From assembly GCA_963815355.1 (NCBI GenBank), contig CAWFGJ010000005.1, forward strand, positions 62,001-126,000: DNA of 64,000 bases, in the 5' to 3' direction. Below are positions 17,301 through 25,655 of the stretch, piece by piece. The position numbers and the translations under genes were made by a program. A model generated the notes under the pieces. It had not been told where the DNA came from, ran no database searches, and saw only the letters and a program-made list of their open reading frames with translations. Origin of the DNA: JAPUEK01 sp963815355 (lineage in GTDB: Bacteria; Pseudomonadota; Alphaproteobacteria; Rhodobacterales; Rhodobacteraceae). The number at the start of each line of letters is the position of its first letter. Position 1 is the first letter of the stretch.

Positions 17301-19181
17301 ATGCCGCGTCCGCCTGTGAATGCCGCTGCCAAGCCCATCTTGCGCCCAAATGCCGTGCCTCCGCCGCTGCCTGAGGTGAGTGCGGGACAGTCTTCGGGGT
17401 TCCAGACGATGCGGCGGGTCCTGCCCTATCTTTGGCCGGACGGTCAGGCTTGGGTGAAATGGCGGGTGGTGCTGGCCTTGGCGATGCTGGTGGTGGCCAA
17501 AGTGATTTCGGTCACCATCCCGTGGTTTTACAAGCAGGTCGTTGACACGCTGACCGGGACCTCCCCGGAGCCGACACAGATGTTGGCGTTGGGGGCCGTG
17601 GGGTTGACGGTCGCTTATGGGGTGGCGCGGCTTGGCGCTGTGGGATTTGGCGAATTGCGCGATGCGATTTTTGTGCGCGTCGGCCAGCGGGCCTTGCGGC
17701 AGTTGGCGCTGGAGACCTTTACCCATATTCACCGCCTGTCGCTGCGCTATCACATCACCCGCAAGACCGGCGGTCTGAGCCGGATCATTGAGCGCGGGGT
17801 AAAGGGTGTCGATTTCCTTCTGCGCTTCATGCTGTTTTCCATCGGGCCGTTGATTTTGGAATTGAGCATGGTCTCGGTGATCTTTGCGGTGGCCTTTGGC
17901 TGGCAATATATGGTCGTCGTGGTGGTCACGATTGCGCTGTATGTGGCCTACACCTTCAAGGTGACTGAAATCCGGGTGAAGATCCGGCGCGAGATGAACG
18001 ATCAGGACACAGACGCCAACCAGAAGGCGATTGATTCGCTGCTTAACTTTGAGACGGTCAAATATTTCAACGCCGAGGCCCGGGAGGCCGCGCGTTATGA
18101 CCGGGCCATGCAGCGCTACGAATCCGCGGCGGTGAAAACAGGGCTGTCGCTGAGCGCGCTGAACTTTGGGCAAAGTTTTCTGATCACCTCGGGTCTGATC
18201 ATCGTGATGGTGATGGCCGCCAAAGGGGTGGAGGCCAAAATCCTGACGGTGGGCGATTTCGTGATGGTCAACGCCTATATGATCCAGATCACCATGCCGC
18301 TGAACTTCCTTGGCACCGTCTACCGCGAAATCCGGCAGGCTTTGGTGGATATGGGGCAGATGTTCGGGCTGTTGGGCCAGAAGGCCGAAGTGCAGGACAA
18401 GCCGGACGCCGCATCCCTTGTCGTGACCAAGGGCGAGATCGTGTTTGAAGACGTGCAGTTTGCCTATGATCCGTCGCGGCCGATCCTGAAGGGGATTTCG
18501 TTCCGCGTCGCACCGGGGCAGCGGATTGCGCTTGTCGGGCCGTCGGGGTCTGGGAAATCGACCATCGGGCGCTTGTTGTTCCGGTTCTATGACGTGACCG
18601 GGGGGGCGATCCGCATTGACGGGCAGGACCTGCGCGATGTTGTGCAATCCTCTATTCACGCCAGCATCGGGGTGGTGCCGCAGGACACGGTCCTGTTCAA
18701 CGACAGTGTGTTCTACAACATCTCTTACGGGCGCCCCGATGCCAGCCGCACCGAGGTTGAGGCCGCGGCCAAGGCAGCGCGCATTCATGATTTCATCCTG
18801 TCCTTGCCGGAAGGTTATGAAACGCAGGTGGGCGAGCGCGGGCTGAAGCTTTCGGGTGGCGAAAAGCAGCGGGTCGGGATTGCGCGGACCTTGCTCAAGA
18901 ACCCGCCGATCCTGATTTTGGATGAGGCGACCAGTGCTCTGGACACCCAGACCGAGCAAAGCATTCAGGAAAGCCTGTTGGAAATGGGGCAGGGGCGGTC
19001 GGTGATCACCATCGCGCACCGTTTGTCGACCATTGCCGATGCCGACTGTATTCTGGTGCTGGAAGAGGGCCGGGTCACGGAAAGCGGCACCCATGAGGCG
19101 TTGCTGGAGCAAGACGGCAAATATGCCGCCATGTGGGCGCGCCAGTCTGCTGACGAAGAAGAAGAGGTGGCGGCGGCCTGA
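17301..19181 (+). CDS. Atm1/HMT-type ABC exporter, fused membrane and ATPase domains
   Basis: A 626-residue half-transporter: N-terminal six-helix membrane domain (about 45-340) and C-terminal ATPase with Walker A GPSGSGKST starting at residue 413, signature LSGGEKQRVGIAR and Walker B ILILDEATSALD. The segment RIIERGVKGVDFLLRFMLF and the NFETVKYFNAEA motif are typical of the Atm1 group, which exports glutathione-linked sulfur species or metal-glutathione conjugates and supports iron-sulfur metabolism. The ATG at 17301 is preceded by GGAGCGAAGGA. It functions as a homodimer. Confidence 0.88.
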   Translation: MPRPPVNAAAKPILRPNAVPPPLPEVSAGQSSGFQTMRRVLPYLWPDGQAWVKWRVVLALAMLVVAKVISVTIPWFYKQVVDTLTGTSPEPTQMLALGAVGLTVAYGVARLGAVGFGELRDAIFVRVGQRALRQLALETFTHIHRLSLRYHITRKTGGLSRIIERGVKGVDFLLRFMLFSIGPLILELSMVSVIFAVAFGWQYMVVVVVTIALYVAYTFKVTEIRVKIRREMNDQDTDANQKAIDSLLNFETVKYFNAEAREAARYDRAMQRYESAAVKTGLSLSALNFGQSFLITSGLIIVMVMAAKGVEAKILTVGDFVMVNAYMIQITMPLNFLGTVYREIRQALVDMGQMFGLLGQKAEVQDKPDAASLVVTKGEIVFEDVQFAYDPSRPILKGISFRVAPGQRIALVGPSGSGKSTIGRLLFRFYDVTGGAIRIDGQDLRDVVQSSIHASIGVVPQDTVLFNDSVFYNISYGRPDASRTEVEAAAKAARIHDFILSLPEGYETQVGERGLKLSGGEKQRVGIARTLLKNPPILILDEATSALDTQTEQSIQESLLEMGQGRSVITIAHRLSTIADADCILVLEEGRVTESGTHEALLEQDGKYAAMWARQSADEEEEVAAA

Positions 19182-19319
19182 GGCCACCGCGCGCCGCGCC
19201 GACGTCGCCGCCCTTGGCAGGCGACGTTGCCGCGGGGCTTGGCAAGGCTTGCGCTTCCGCGCTAAGAAGACCTGCGCTTCCGCGGCAAGACGGGGGCCAA
19301 AGCACGAGAGAGGCACGCA

Positions 19320-19994
19320 GTGAGCAATCCCGACAGCTTTATCGACGAGGTGACCGAAGAGGTCCGCCGTGACCGGCTTTTCGCAATGTTCCGCAAATAT
19401 GGCTGGATCGGCGTGATGCTGGTGGTGGGCATCGTTGGTGGGGCCGCTTGGAACGAATGGCAGAAGGCCCGGGCCGAAACCCGCGCCGAGGTCTTTGGCG
19501 ACGGGTTGATTGACGCGCTGGACATGGGCGGGCCGGATGAGCGCCGCGCGGCCATTGCGGCGATCCCGGCCGACGGGTCACAGATTGCGCTGAAATCGCT
19601 GATGCTCGCCTCTGATCCGGCCGAGGACAAGGCGCAGACGCTGGCCGCACTGGACGCGCTGATCGCTGATTCGACTCAGCCCCAAGTTTACCGCGATATT
19701 GCCAGCCTGCGCCGCGTGATGGTGGCTGGCACCGACCAGCCCATCGCCGAGCGGCGGGCCGCGCTGGAGGCAATGGCCGTTCCAGGCCGGGCGTTTCGCA
19801 CGCTGGCGCTGGAACAACTCGCTTATCTGCTGATCGAGGACGGCAAGTCTGACGAGGCGATTGCAGCGCTTTCGGCGCTGATGCAGGATCAGGAAGCCCC
19901 CGGCCCGTTGCGGTCGCGGGCGGGTCAAGTGATTACCGCTTTGGGGGGCACTCCGCCCGAGATCAGAGCGACTGGGACAGAGAGCCAAGGCTAA
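19320..19994 (+). CDS. YfgM-type membrane-anchored tetratricopeptide protein
   Basis: A 224-residue protein with one transmembrane segment near the N-terminus (YGWIGVMLVVGIVGGAAW, residues 27-44) and a periplasmic helical-repeat region. This is the layout of YfgM, which associates with the SecYEG translocon and periplasmic chaperones. Position supports the call: it is followed by bamB and der, the yfgM-bamB-der order known from other proteobacteria. The start is the GTG at 19320, directly after AGGCACGCA. Confidence 0.8.
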   Translation: MSNPDSFIDEVTEEVRRDRLFAMFRKYGWIGVMLVVGIVGGAAWNEWQKARAETRAEVFGDGLIDALDMGGPDERRAAIAAIPADGSQIALKSLMLASDPAEDKAQTLAALDALIADSTQPQVYRDIASLRRVMVAGTDQPIAERRAALEAMAVPGRAFRTLALEQLAYLLIEDGKSDEAIAALSALMQDQEAPGPLRSRAGQVITALGGTPPEIRATGTESQG

Positions 19995-20034
19995 GGCCTT
20001 GGGTCGCCATCGGAACGGGAAAAGGACGGCAGCA

Positions 20035-21387
20035 GTGAGCAGCGTTGTAAAGCTTGGGATTGCGGGGCTGTTGCTGTGCTCGGCGCTGGCGGGGTGCGAA
20101 CGCGAAGTGATCCTGGAGGGCGAACGCTTTCCGGTGCGCACGCCGCTTGAAGACTCCGTCGCGGTCGAAGGAGAGGCGGCACCGACCGCGCCTTCAGACC
20201 GGCCCGAAAACCTGTCGCAGCCGATTGCGCTGCCGGCCATGCAGTCCAACGCCGAATGGACCCATCGGGGCGGCAACAGCCAGCACGGCGGCATCCATGG
20301 CAAGCTGTCTGCCACGCCGCAAAAGGTGTGGTCCGTGTCCATCGGCGCAGGCAATTCCAAACGCAACCGCATCACCGCGACGCCTGTGGTGGCGGGCGGT
20401 CGGGTCTTTGCGATGGATTCGCGCTCGACGGTCAGCGCGGTCAGCCTGAGCGGCGGCACCCAGTGGCAGGCCAGCCTGATGCCGGAATTTGACCGCAGCG
20501 GCACCGAGGTGTCTGGCGGCGGTCTTGCGGTCGCAGGCGGCAGGCTTTTTGCGACGACAGGGTTCGGTGAGTTGGTCGCACTTGACGCGGCCAGCGGGAA
20601 AATCCAGTGGCGTCAGCGCTTTGACGCGCCAGTCACCGGCGCACCGACGGTTGAGGGCAGCACGGTTTACGCGGTCAGCAGTGACGGCGTGGTATCGGCG
20701 GTGAACGCGGCCAATGGCAAGATCATCTGGTCTTCGGGTGGGGTGCGTAGCGCCAAGGGCATGATCGGCCCGGCATCTCCGGCCATCAGCGGCGGTGAAG
20801 TGATTGTGCCGTTCTCCAGCGGGCAGTTGTCGGCTTATGGCACGGCGGATGGCGTGGGCGTCTGGGGCGCTGCGGTGGCAGGCCAGCGCGTGGGCCGCGC
20901 CTATGCGACGATGGGCGATCTGACCGGCGATCCGGTGGTGACCGGAGGCATGGTCTACGTTGGCACCTCGGCAGGTCGGACGGCGGCTTTGAACGCGGCC
21001 GATGGCAAGCGGCTGTGGACGGCGATGGACGGCGCGCTGAACCCGCCGCTCGTGGTCGGCGGTTCTGTGTTCGTGGTTGACGATGAGGCGCGTCTGGTGC
21101 GGATGGATGCGGGCACCGGTGCGGTGATCTGGTCCGTCGACATGCCCTATTACACCAAGGACAAGGCCAAGAAGCAGCGCGCGATCTATGCCCATTACGG
21201 GCCGGTTCTCGCCGGTGGCCGGGTGGTTGTTGCCTCGTCTGACGGCACGTTGCGGCTGTTCTCTCCGACCGATGGCGCGCTGGTTGGCAGTGCCGATATC
21301 GGCGGTGGTGCGGCCTCGGCCCCGGCTTTGGCGGGGGGCTTGTTGTTCGTCATCGGCGGCAATGGGCAACTTCAAGCTTTCCGTTGA
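20035..21387 (+). CDS. bamB: Outer-membrane assembly lipoprotein BamB
   Basis: A 450-residue lipoprotein with a lipobox ending LAGC (Cys21) and a PQQ-type beta-propeller: repeated GGRVFAMDS, GELVALDAASGKIQW, VVSAVNAANGKIIW and TAALNAADGKRLW blades. BamB helps the BamA complex insert outer-membrane beta-barrels. The GTG at 20035 gives a clean lipoprotein signal, whereas the earlier TTG at 19999 would add twelve charged residues before it. A terminator-like hairpin separates it from der. Confidence 0.9.
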   Translation: MSSVVKLGIAGLLLCSALAGCEREVILEGERFPVRTPLEDSVAVEGEAAPTAPSDRPENLSQPIALPAMQSNAEWTHRGGNSQHGGIHGKLSATPQKVWSVSIGAGNSKRNRITATPVVAGGRVFAMDSRSTVSAVSLSGGTQWQASLMPEFDRSGTEVSGGGLAVAGGRLFATTGFGELVALDAASGKIQWRQRFDAPVTGAPTVEGSTVYAVSSDGVVSAVNAANGKIIWSSGGVRSAKGMIGPASPAISGGEVIVPFSSGQLSAYGTADGVGVWGAAVAGQRVGRAYATMGDLTGDPVVTGGMVYVGTSAGRTAALNAADGKRLWTAMDGALNPPLVVGGSVFVVDDEARLVRMDAGTGAVIWSVDMPYYTKDKAKKQRAIYAHYGPVLAGGRVVVASSDGTLRLFSPTDGALVGSADIGGGAASAPALAGGLLFVIGGNGQLQAFR

Positions 21388-21388
21388 G

Positions 21389-21418
21389 GCGTTCCCCGTG
21401 TAAGGGGAACGCTTCTTT
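21389..21418 (+). terminator. Intrinsic terminator or attenuator between bamB and der
   Basis: Perfect nine-base-pair stem (GCGTTCCCC / GGGGAACGC; arms 21389-21397 and 21404-21412), a 6-base loop, then TTCTTT. It begins one base after the bamB stop and ends 18 bases before the der start, so der transcription depends on read-through or a very short promoter. Confidence 0.7.
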
Positions 21419-21435
21419 ACGCCGGACTGGAAGAT

Positions 21436-22905
21436 ATGAGCTTTACCCTCGCGATCGTTGGCCGCCCCAATGTGGGCAAATCGACGCTTTTCAACCGCCT
21501 TGTGGGGCGCAAGCTTGCGCTGGTCGATGACCAGCCGGGCGTCACCCGTGACTTGCGCGAGGGCGACGCCAAGTTGTTCGATCTGCGCTTTACGGTGATT
21601 GATACCGCGGGCCTGGAGGAAGTGACCGACGACAGCCTTCAGGGCCGGATGCGTCGCCTGACCGAGCGGGCGGTGGAACTGGCCGATGCCTGTCTGTTCG
21701 TGATCGACGGGCGCGTCGGGGTGACCCCCACGGATGAGGTTTTTGCCGATATCCTGCGCAAGAAGAACGCGCGTGTGTTCGTTGCCGTGAACAAATCCGA
21801 GGGCAAGGCGGGCGATGCCGGCGCGATTGAGGCCTATTCCTTGGGTCTGGGCGAGCCGATCCGCATTTCGGCCGAGCATGGCGAGGGTATGGACGACCTG
21901 TATCATGAGCTGCGCCCCCTTGAGGGCGAGTTCGCCGAGCGGGAGGCCGAGAACATCCCGCTGGTCGATGTGGATCTGTCCGAAGATGAGGCCGAGGCCG
22001 AAGCGGATGGCACCGCCCACTTCCCCACCGACAAAAAGCCTTTGCAGATTGCCGTGATCGGTCGCCCCAATGCCGGGAAATCGACGCTGATCAACAAGAT
22101 CCTTGGCTATGACCGTTTGTTGACCGGGCCAGAGGCGGGCATCACCCGTGATGCGATCTCGGTTCGGGCGGAATGGCAGGGCACGCCCATTCGGATTTTT
22201 GACACCGCGGGGATGCGCAAAAAGGCGCGGATCGTGGAAAAGCTGGAAAAGCTGTCGGTTTCTGACGGGATTCGCGCCGTGCGCTTTGCCGAAGTGGTCG
22301 TGGTGCTGCTGGACGTGGATATCCCGTTTGAAGTGCAGGATTTGCGGATTGCCGACTTTGCCGAGACCGAAGGTCGTGCGGTGGTCGTGGCGATCAACAA
22401 ATGGGACCTTGAGGAAGAAAAGCAAGAAAAGCTGGCCGAGCTGAAAGAGATGTTCGAGCGGCTTTTGCCCCAGTTGCGCGGCGCGCCGCTGGTGACCGTC
22501 TCGGCCAAGACCGGGCGCGGGCTTGACCGGCTGCACGATGCGATCCGCAAGGCGCATGACGTGTGGAACCGCCGCATCCCGACGGCGCGTCTGAACACCT
22601 GGCTGGGGGCTATGACCGAGGCACACCCGCCACCGGCACCGGGCGGTCACCGGATCAAGCTGCGCTACATGACGCAGGCCAAGACCCGCCCGCCGGGTTT
22701 CATGATCAAGTGTTCGCGCCCGGATGAATTGCCGGAAAGCTACAAGCGCTATCTGGTGAACGGTCTGCGTGAGCATTTCGACATGCCCGGCACGCCGATC
22801 CGGTTGTTCCTGCGCAGCCAAGGCGACCAGAACCCGTGGAAAGACCGCAAGTTCCACACGCCAAGCCGTCTGCGGAAGCATAAGGAAAAGAACACGGGCC
22901 AATAG
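21436..22905 (+). CDS. der: Ribosome-assembly GTPase Der (EngA)
   Basis: A 489-residue protein with two tandem G domains (P-loops GRPNVGKSTLFNRL at the N-terminus and GRPNAGKSTLINKIL near residue 212) joined by an acidic linker (DVDLSEDEAEAEADG), and a C-terminal KH-like domain. G4 motifs NKSE (first domain) and NKWD (second) are visible. Der acts in 50S ribosomal subunit assembly. This is the usual place for the gene, after yfgM and bamB. Confidence 0.96.
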   Translation: MSFTLAIVGRPNVGKSTLFNRLVGRKLALVDDQPGVTRDLREGDAKLFDLRFTVIDTAGLEEVTDDSLQGRMRRLTERAVELADACLFVIDGRVGVTPTDEVFADILRKKNARVFVAVNKSEGKAGDAGAIEAYSLGLGEPIRISAEHGEGMDDLYHELRPLEGEFAEREAENIPLVDVDLSEDEAEAEADGTAHFPTDKKPLQIAVIGRPNAGKSTLINKILGYDRLLTGPEAGITRDAISVRAEWQGTPIRIFDTAGMRKKARIVEKLEKLSVSDGIRAVRFAEVVVVLLDVDIPFEVQDLRIADFAETEGRAVVVAINKWDLEEEKQEKLAELKEMFERLLPQLRGAPLVTVSAKTGRGLDRLHDAIRKAHDVWNRRIPTARLNTWLGAMTEAHPPPAPGGHRIKLRYMTQAKTRPPGFMIKCSRPDELPESYKRYLVNGLREHFDMPGTPIRLFLRSQGDQNPWKDRKFHTPSRLRKHKEKNTGQ

Positions 22906-22936
22906 GCCCGCGTCGCTTTACTGGCGCTTGTATAGC

Positions 22937-23650
22937 TTAGGTGCGGCGGGCCAGCAGGCCCGTTGCAGCGGCCATCAGGGCAGCCCCGGCAACGGCAGCC
23001 CAGGCCACCAGCGGCGTCAGTGCCCAATTGGCCACCACGATCCCCAGCACCGCCCAGGTGACCGCCAGACCGTACGTCCAGCCCCGCGGGCGGCGGCGTT
23101 GCACGGCAAGTGCGACGGCAAGGGCTGCGACCAGCATTACCAAAGCGGTGGCGCTGTTGGACAAGATCCCGTAGCCCGCCAGCATCACGCCCACTGACAC
23201 CGACGATGCGGCCGTCAGCCAGCCCGCAAACAGGCCCAGCGGTGCCGACAGCAGCCAGCGATCTTGTGCAGGATCGGCGCGCAGAAAGGCGGTGATCGCC
23301 AGTGCGGCCATCACCAGAATGACAGCGGTGGCCGTCAGCGGCCAGCCCGCCGCGATCCACAGCCACAGCGTGCCAAGGGCAAGCGCCCCGATCAGAGGCC
23401 AGCGGGGGGCCTGCCACGCAGGCGCAGCCGCCCGCCGCCACAGCCCAAAGCCTGCCGAGACGATCAGCCACAGATAAATCACGCCCCAGATTGCAAAGGC
23501 GTAGCCGGCGGGCTGAATTTCGGGGCGGGTCACTTCGACCGGGAACAGGCCGGGGTCATAGCCCATGAAGGGCGGGGTGATCAGGGGCGCAAAGGCAAAG
23601 GCCAGCGTCAAAAGCAGGGTCAGCACAGGGGGGAGCGTGATGTTTTTCAT
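22937..23650 (-). CDS. TspO/MBR-related multi-spanning membrane protein
   Basis: A protein of about 237 residues with six or seven predicted transmembrane segments. The segment PAGYAFAIWGVIYLWL matches the core of the TspO/MBR-related (tryptophan-rich sensory protein) superfamily, although the protein is longer than the five-helix TspO itself. Family members bind porphyrins or other hydrophobic ligands in the membrane; the ligand is unknown here. The ATG at 23650 gives a normal signal-like start; a GTG at 23668 is six codons upstream and neither has a clear ribosome binding site. Convergent with der. Confidence 0.65.
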   Translation of the reverse strand: MKNITLPPVLTLLLTLAFAFAPLITPPFMGYDPGLFPVEVTRPEIQPAGYAFAIWGVIYLWLIVSAGFGLWRRAAAPAWQAPRWPLIGALALGTLWLWIAAGWPLTATAVILVMAALAITAFLRADPAQDRWLLSAPLGLFAGWLTAASSVSVGVMLAGYGILSNSATALVMLVAALAVALAVQRRRPRGWTYGLAVTWAVLGIVVANWALTPLVAWAAVAGAALMAAATGLLARRT

Positions 23651-23692
23651 GTAAAGACTACGTTCCACCCCCTGCGTTGGATCACTATATCC

Positions 23693-24985
23693 CTATTCCA
23701 TAGCACCTGTCGCGGAAATCCGCGTCATGCCGCGCAGGTAAGGGTGAAGGGCTGCAGGCAACTCGACCGAGCCATCAGCCTGCTGGCCGTTTTCCAGCAC
23801 CGCAATCAGGCAGCGGCCGACCGCAAGGCCAGAGCCGTTGAGCGTGGCCACAAACTCGGGCTTGCCGCCGCCTGCGGGGCGGTAGCGCGCGTTCATGCGG
23901 CGGCCCTGAAAGGTGCCGCAGGTTGAGACGGATGAGATTTCGCGGAATTTGTTCTGGCCCGGCAGCCACGCTTCCAGATCATGGGTTTTCTGCGCGCCAA
24001 AGCCCATGTCCCCAGTGCACAGCACAATGGTCCGGTAGGGGATTTCCAGCGCCTCAAGGATCGCCTCGGCGCAGCGGGTCATCCGGTCATGTTCGGCAAG
24101 GGCGGTCTCGGGGGTGCAGATTGTCACCATTTCGACCTTCTCGAACTGGTGCTGGCGCAGCATGCCCGAGGTGTCCTTGCCCGCAGAGCCGGCCTCAGAG
24201 CGGAAGCACTGGGTGTGGGCGGTCATGCGGATCGGCAAAGCGGCCTCATCCAGCGTGTCGCCCGCGACGGTGTTGGTCAGAGTGACCTCGGAGGTGGGGA
24301 TCAGCCACCAGCCGTTTGTTGTCTGGTAGCTGTCCTCGGCGAATTTCGGCAGATTGCCGGTGCCATACATCGCCTCATCCTTGACCAGAACCGGGGTCCA
24401 GGTTTCCTGCAACCCGTGCTGTTCGATATGGGTGTCGAGCATGAACTGAGACAGCGCGCGGTGAACGCGGATCGCAGCTCCCCGCAGCACCACAAAGCGC
24501 GCGCCCGACAGTTTGGCGGCAGTTTCAAAATCCATGCCGGGTTTCACGCCGGGGATGTCGAAATGCTCCAGCGGCGCAAAATTGAAGGCGCGCGGCGTGC
24601 CCCAGCGGCGGATTTCCACGTTGGCGGATTTGTCGGGGCCGTCGGGCACTTCGGCAAGCGGCAGGTTCGGAATACGCAACAGCGCGTCCCGCAGGCGGGC
24701 ATCTTCGGCGTTGGCGTCTTCGGTCAGGCGGGCGATCTCGGCCTTTTTCTCGGACACCAGCGCGCGCAGACGGTTGAATTCGGTCTCATCACCGCGCCCC
24801 TTGGCGGCACCGGCCTCTTTGGAGGCCGCGTTTTGAGCGGCTTGGGCGGTTTCGGCCGCGTGGATCATCGCGCGGCGTGCCTCATCAATGGCCAGCAAGC
24901 CCGGCGACATCGGGGCCAGTCCACGGCGGGAGAGGGCCGCATCAAAGGCGGCGGGTGTCTCGCGGATCAGGCGGATATCGTGCAT
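23693..24985 (-). CDS. serS: Serine--tRNA ligase
   Basis: A 430-residue class II synthetase. The N-terminal coiled-coil tRNA-binding arm spans about 30-110 (DEARRAMIHAAETAQAAQNA and following), and the catalytic domain shows motif 2 (TQCFRSEAGSAGKDTSGMLR) and motif 3 (NGSGLAVGRCLIAVLENGQQ). It charges tRNA-Ser and also provides Ser-tRNA for selenocysteine where used. The ATG at 24985 has AAAGGAGCC just upstream. Divergent from yajC across 254 bases with no other gene. Confidence 0.97.
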   Translation of the reverse strand: MHDIRLIRETPAAFDAALSRRGLAPMSPGLLAIDEARRAMIHAAETAQAAQNAASKEAGAAKGRGDETEFNRLRALVSEKKAEIARLTEDANAEDARLRDALLRIPNLPLAEVPDGPDKSANVEIRRWGTPRAFNFAPLEHFDIPGVKPGMDFETAAKLSGARFVVLRGAAIRVHRALSQFMLDTHIEQHGLQETWTPVLVKDEAMYGTGNLPKFAEDSYQTTNGWWLIPTSEVTLTNTVAGDTLDEAALPIRMTAHTQCFRSEAGSAGKDTSGMLRQHQFEKVEMVTICTPETALAEHDRMTRCAEAILEALEIPYRTIVLCTGDMGFGAQKTHDLEAWLPGQNKFREISSVSTCGTFQGRRMNARYRPAGGGKPEFVATLNGSGLAVGRCLIAVLENGQQADGSVELPAALHPYLRGMTRISATGAME

Positions 24986-25239
24986 GGCGGCTCCTTTAGC
25001 GGCAGTTTTGCGCGTGAGGCGGGTTATGCCAGATGTCCGGCGCGGGGGGAAGGGAGCGAAGGCCGGGTGATTTTCGGGATCGTGGCGGATTTGGCCCTAC
25101 ACATCCGCGTGACGGAGGCTTATCTGCGCATCACGCCGGGGGAATGGGGTGCAGGGCCTGCCTTGCACATCGCCCCCCTCAGAGATAGGGTGCCCGCCGA
25201 GTTCCGGGGGCTGCCCCCGCAATATGAGAGAGGACAGCC

Positions 25240-25572
25240 ATGTTCGTAACCCCCGCCTTTGCACAGGCCGCCGGCGCTGGTGCCGGTTCTGCTTTTGCGT
25301 CTTTCCTGCCGCTCGTTCTGATCTTCGCGATCATGTATTTCCTTTTGATCCGTCCGCAGCAGCGGAAAGTGAAAGAGTTGAAAGCCATGGTTGAGGCGTT
25401 GCGCCGTGGCGATCAGGTCCTGACTCAGGGTGGGATCATCGGCAAGATCCACAAAGTGAACGAAGACGGCACGGTAGAGGTCGAAATCGCGGACAATGTG
25501 AAGGTCAAAGTGCTGAAGCACACGATCAGCCAAGTGATGAACAAGACCGAACCGGCGATCAAATCGACCTAA
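25240..25572 (+). CDS. yajC: Sec translocon accessory protein YajC
   Basis: A 110-residue inner-membrane protein. One transmembrane segment (FASFLPLVLIFAIMYFLLI) is followed by the family signature RPQQRKVKELKAM and a cytosolic domain beginning GDQVLTQGGIIGKI. YajC joins SecDF in the holo-translocon. It is first in the yajC-secD-secF-Mth938 cluster, all on the plus strand. A GAGAGGA ribosome binding site precedes the ATG. Confidence 0.95.
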   Translation: MFVTPAFAQAAGAGAGSAFASFLPLVLIFAIMYFLLIRPQQRKVKELKAMVEALRRGDQVLTQGGIIGKIHKVNEDGTVEVEIADNVKVKVLKHTISQVMNKTEPAIKST

Positions 25573-25582
25573 ACGGATGTTG

Positions 25583-25605
25583 AGGGGCGCGGACTGCGCC
25601 CCTTT
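25583..25605 (+). terminator. Hairpin between yajC and secD
   Basis: Eight-base-pair stem (AGGGGCGC / GCGCCCCT) with loop GGACT and a short TT after it. The T tail is too short for a confident intrinsic terminator; it may tune the amount of secDF message relative to yajC. Confidence 0.4.
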
Positions 25606-25655
25606 GCCGTTCCCCCTTGCGACTGATCAAGAACAGAAAGCCCGAGAGCCGCATC

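Noticed and set aside
19195..19284. Dyad at 19202-19227 and a 12-base direct repeat (TGCGCTTCCGCG) at 19250 and 19273 before yfgM
   Set aside because: The dyad has no T tract and the repeat is short in GC-rich DNA; it may be chance and no function follows from it.
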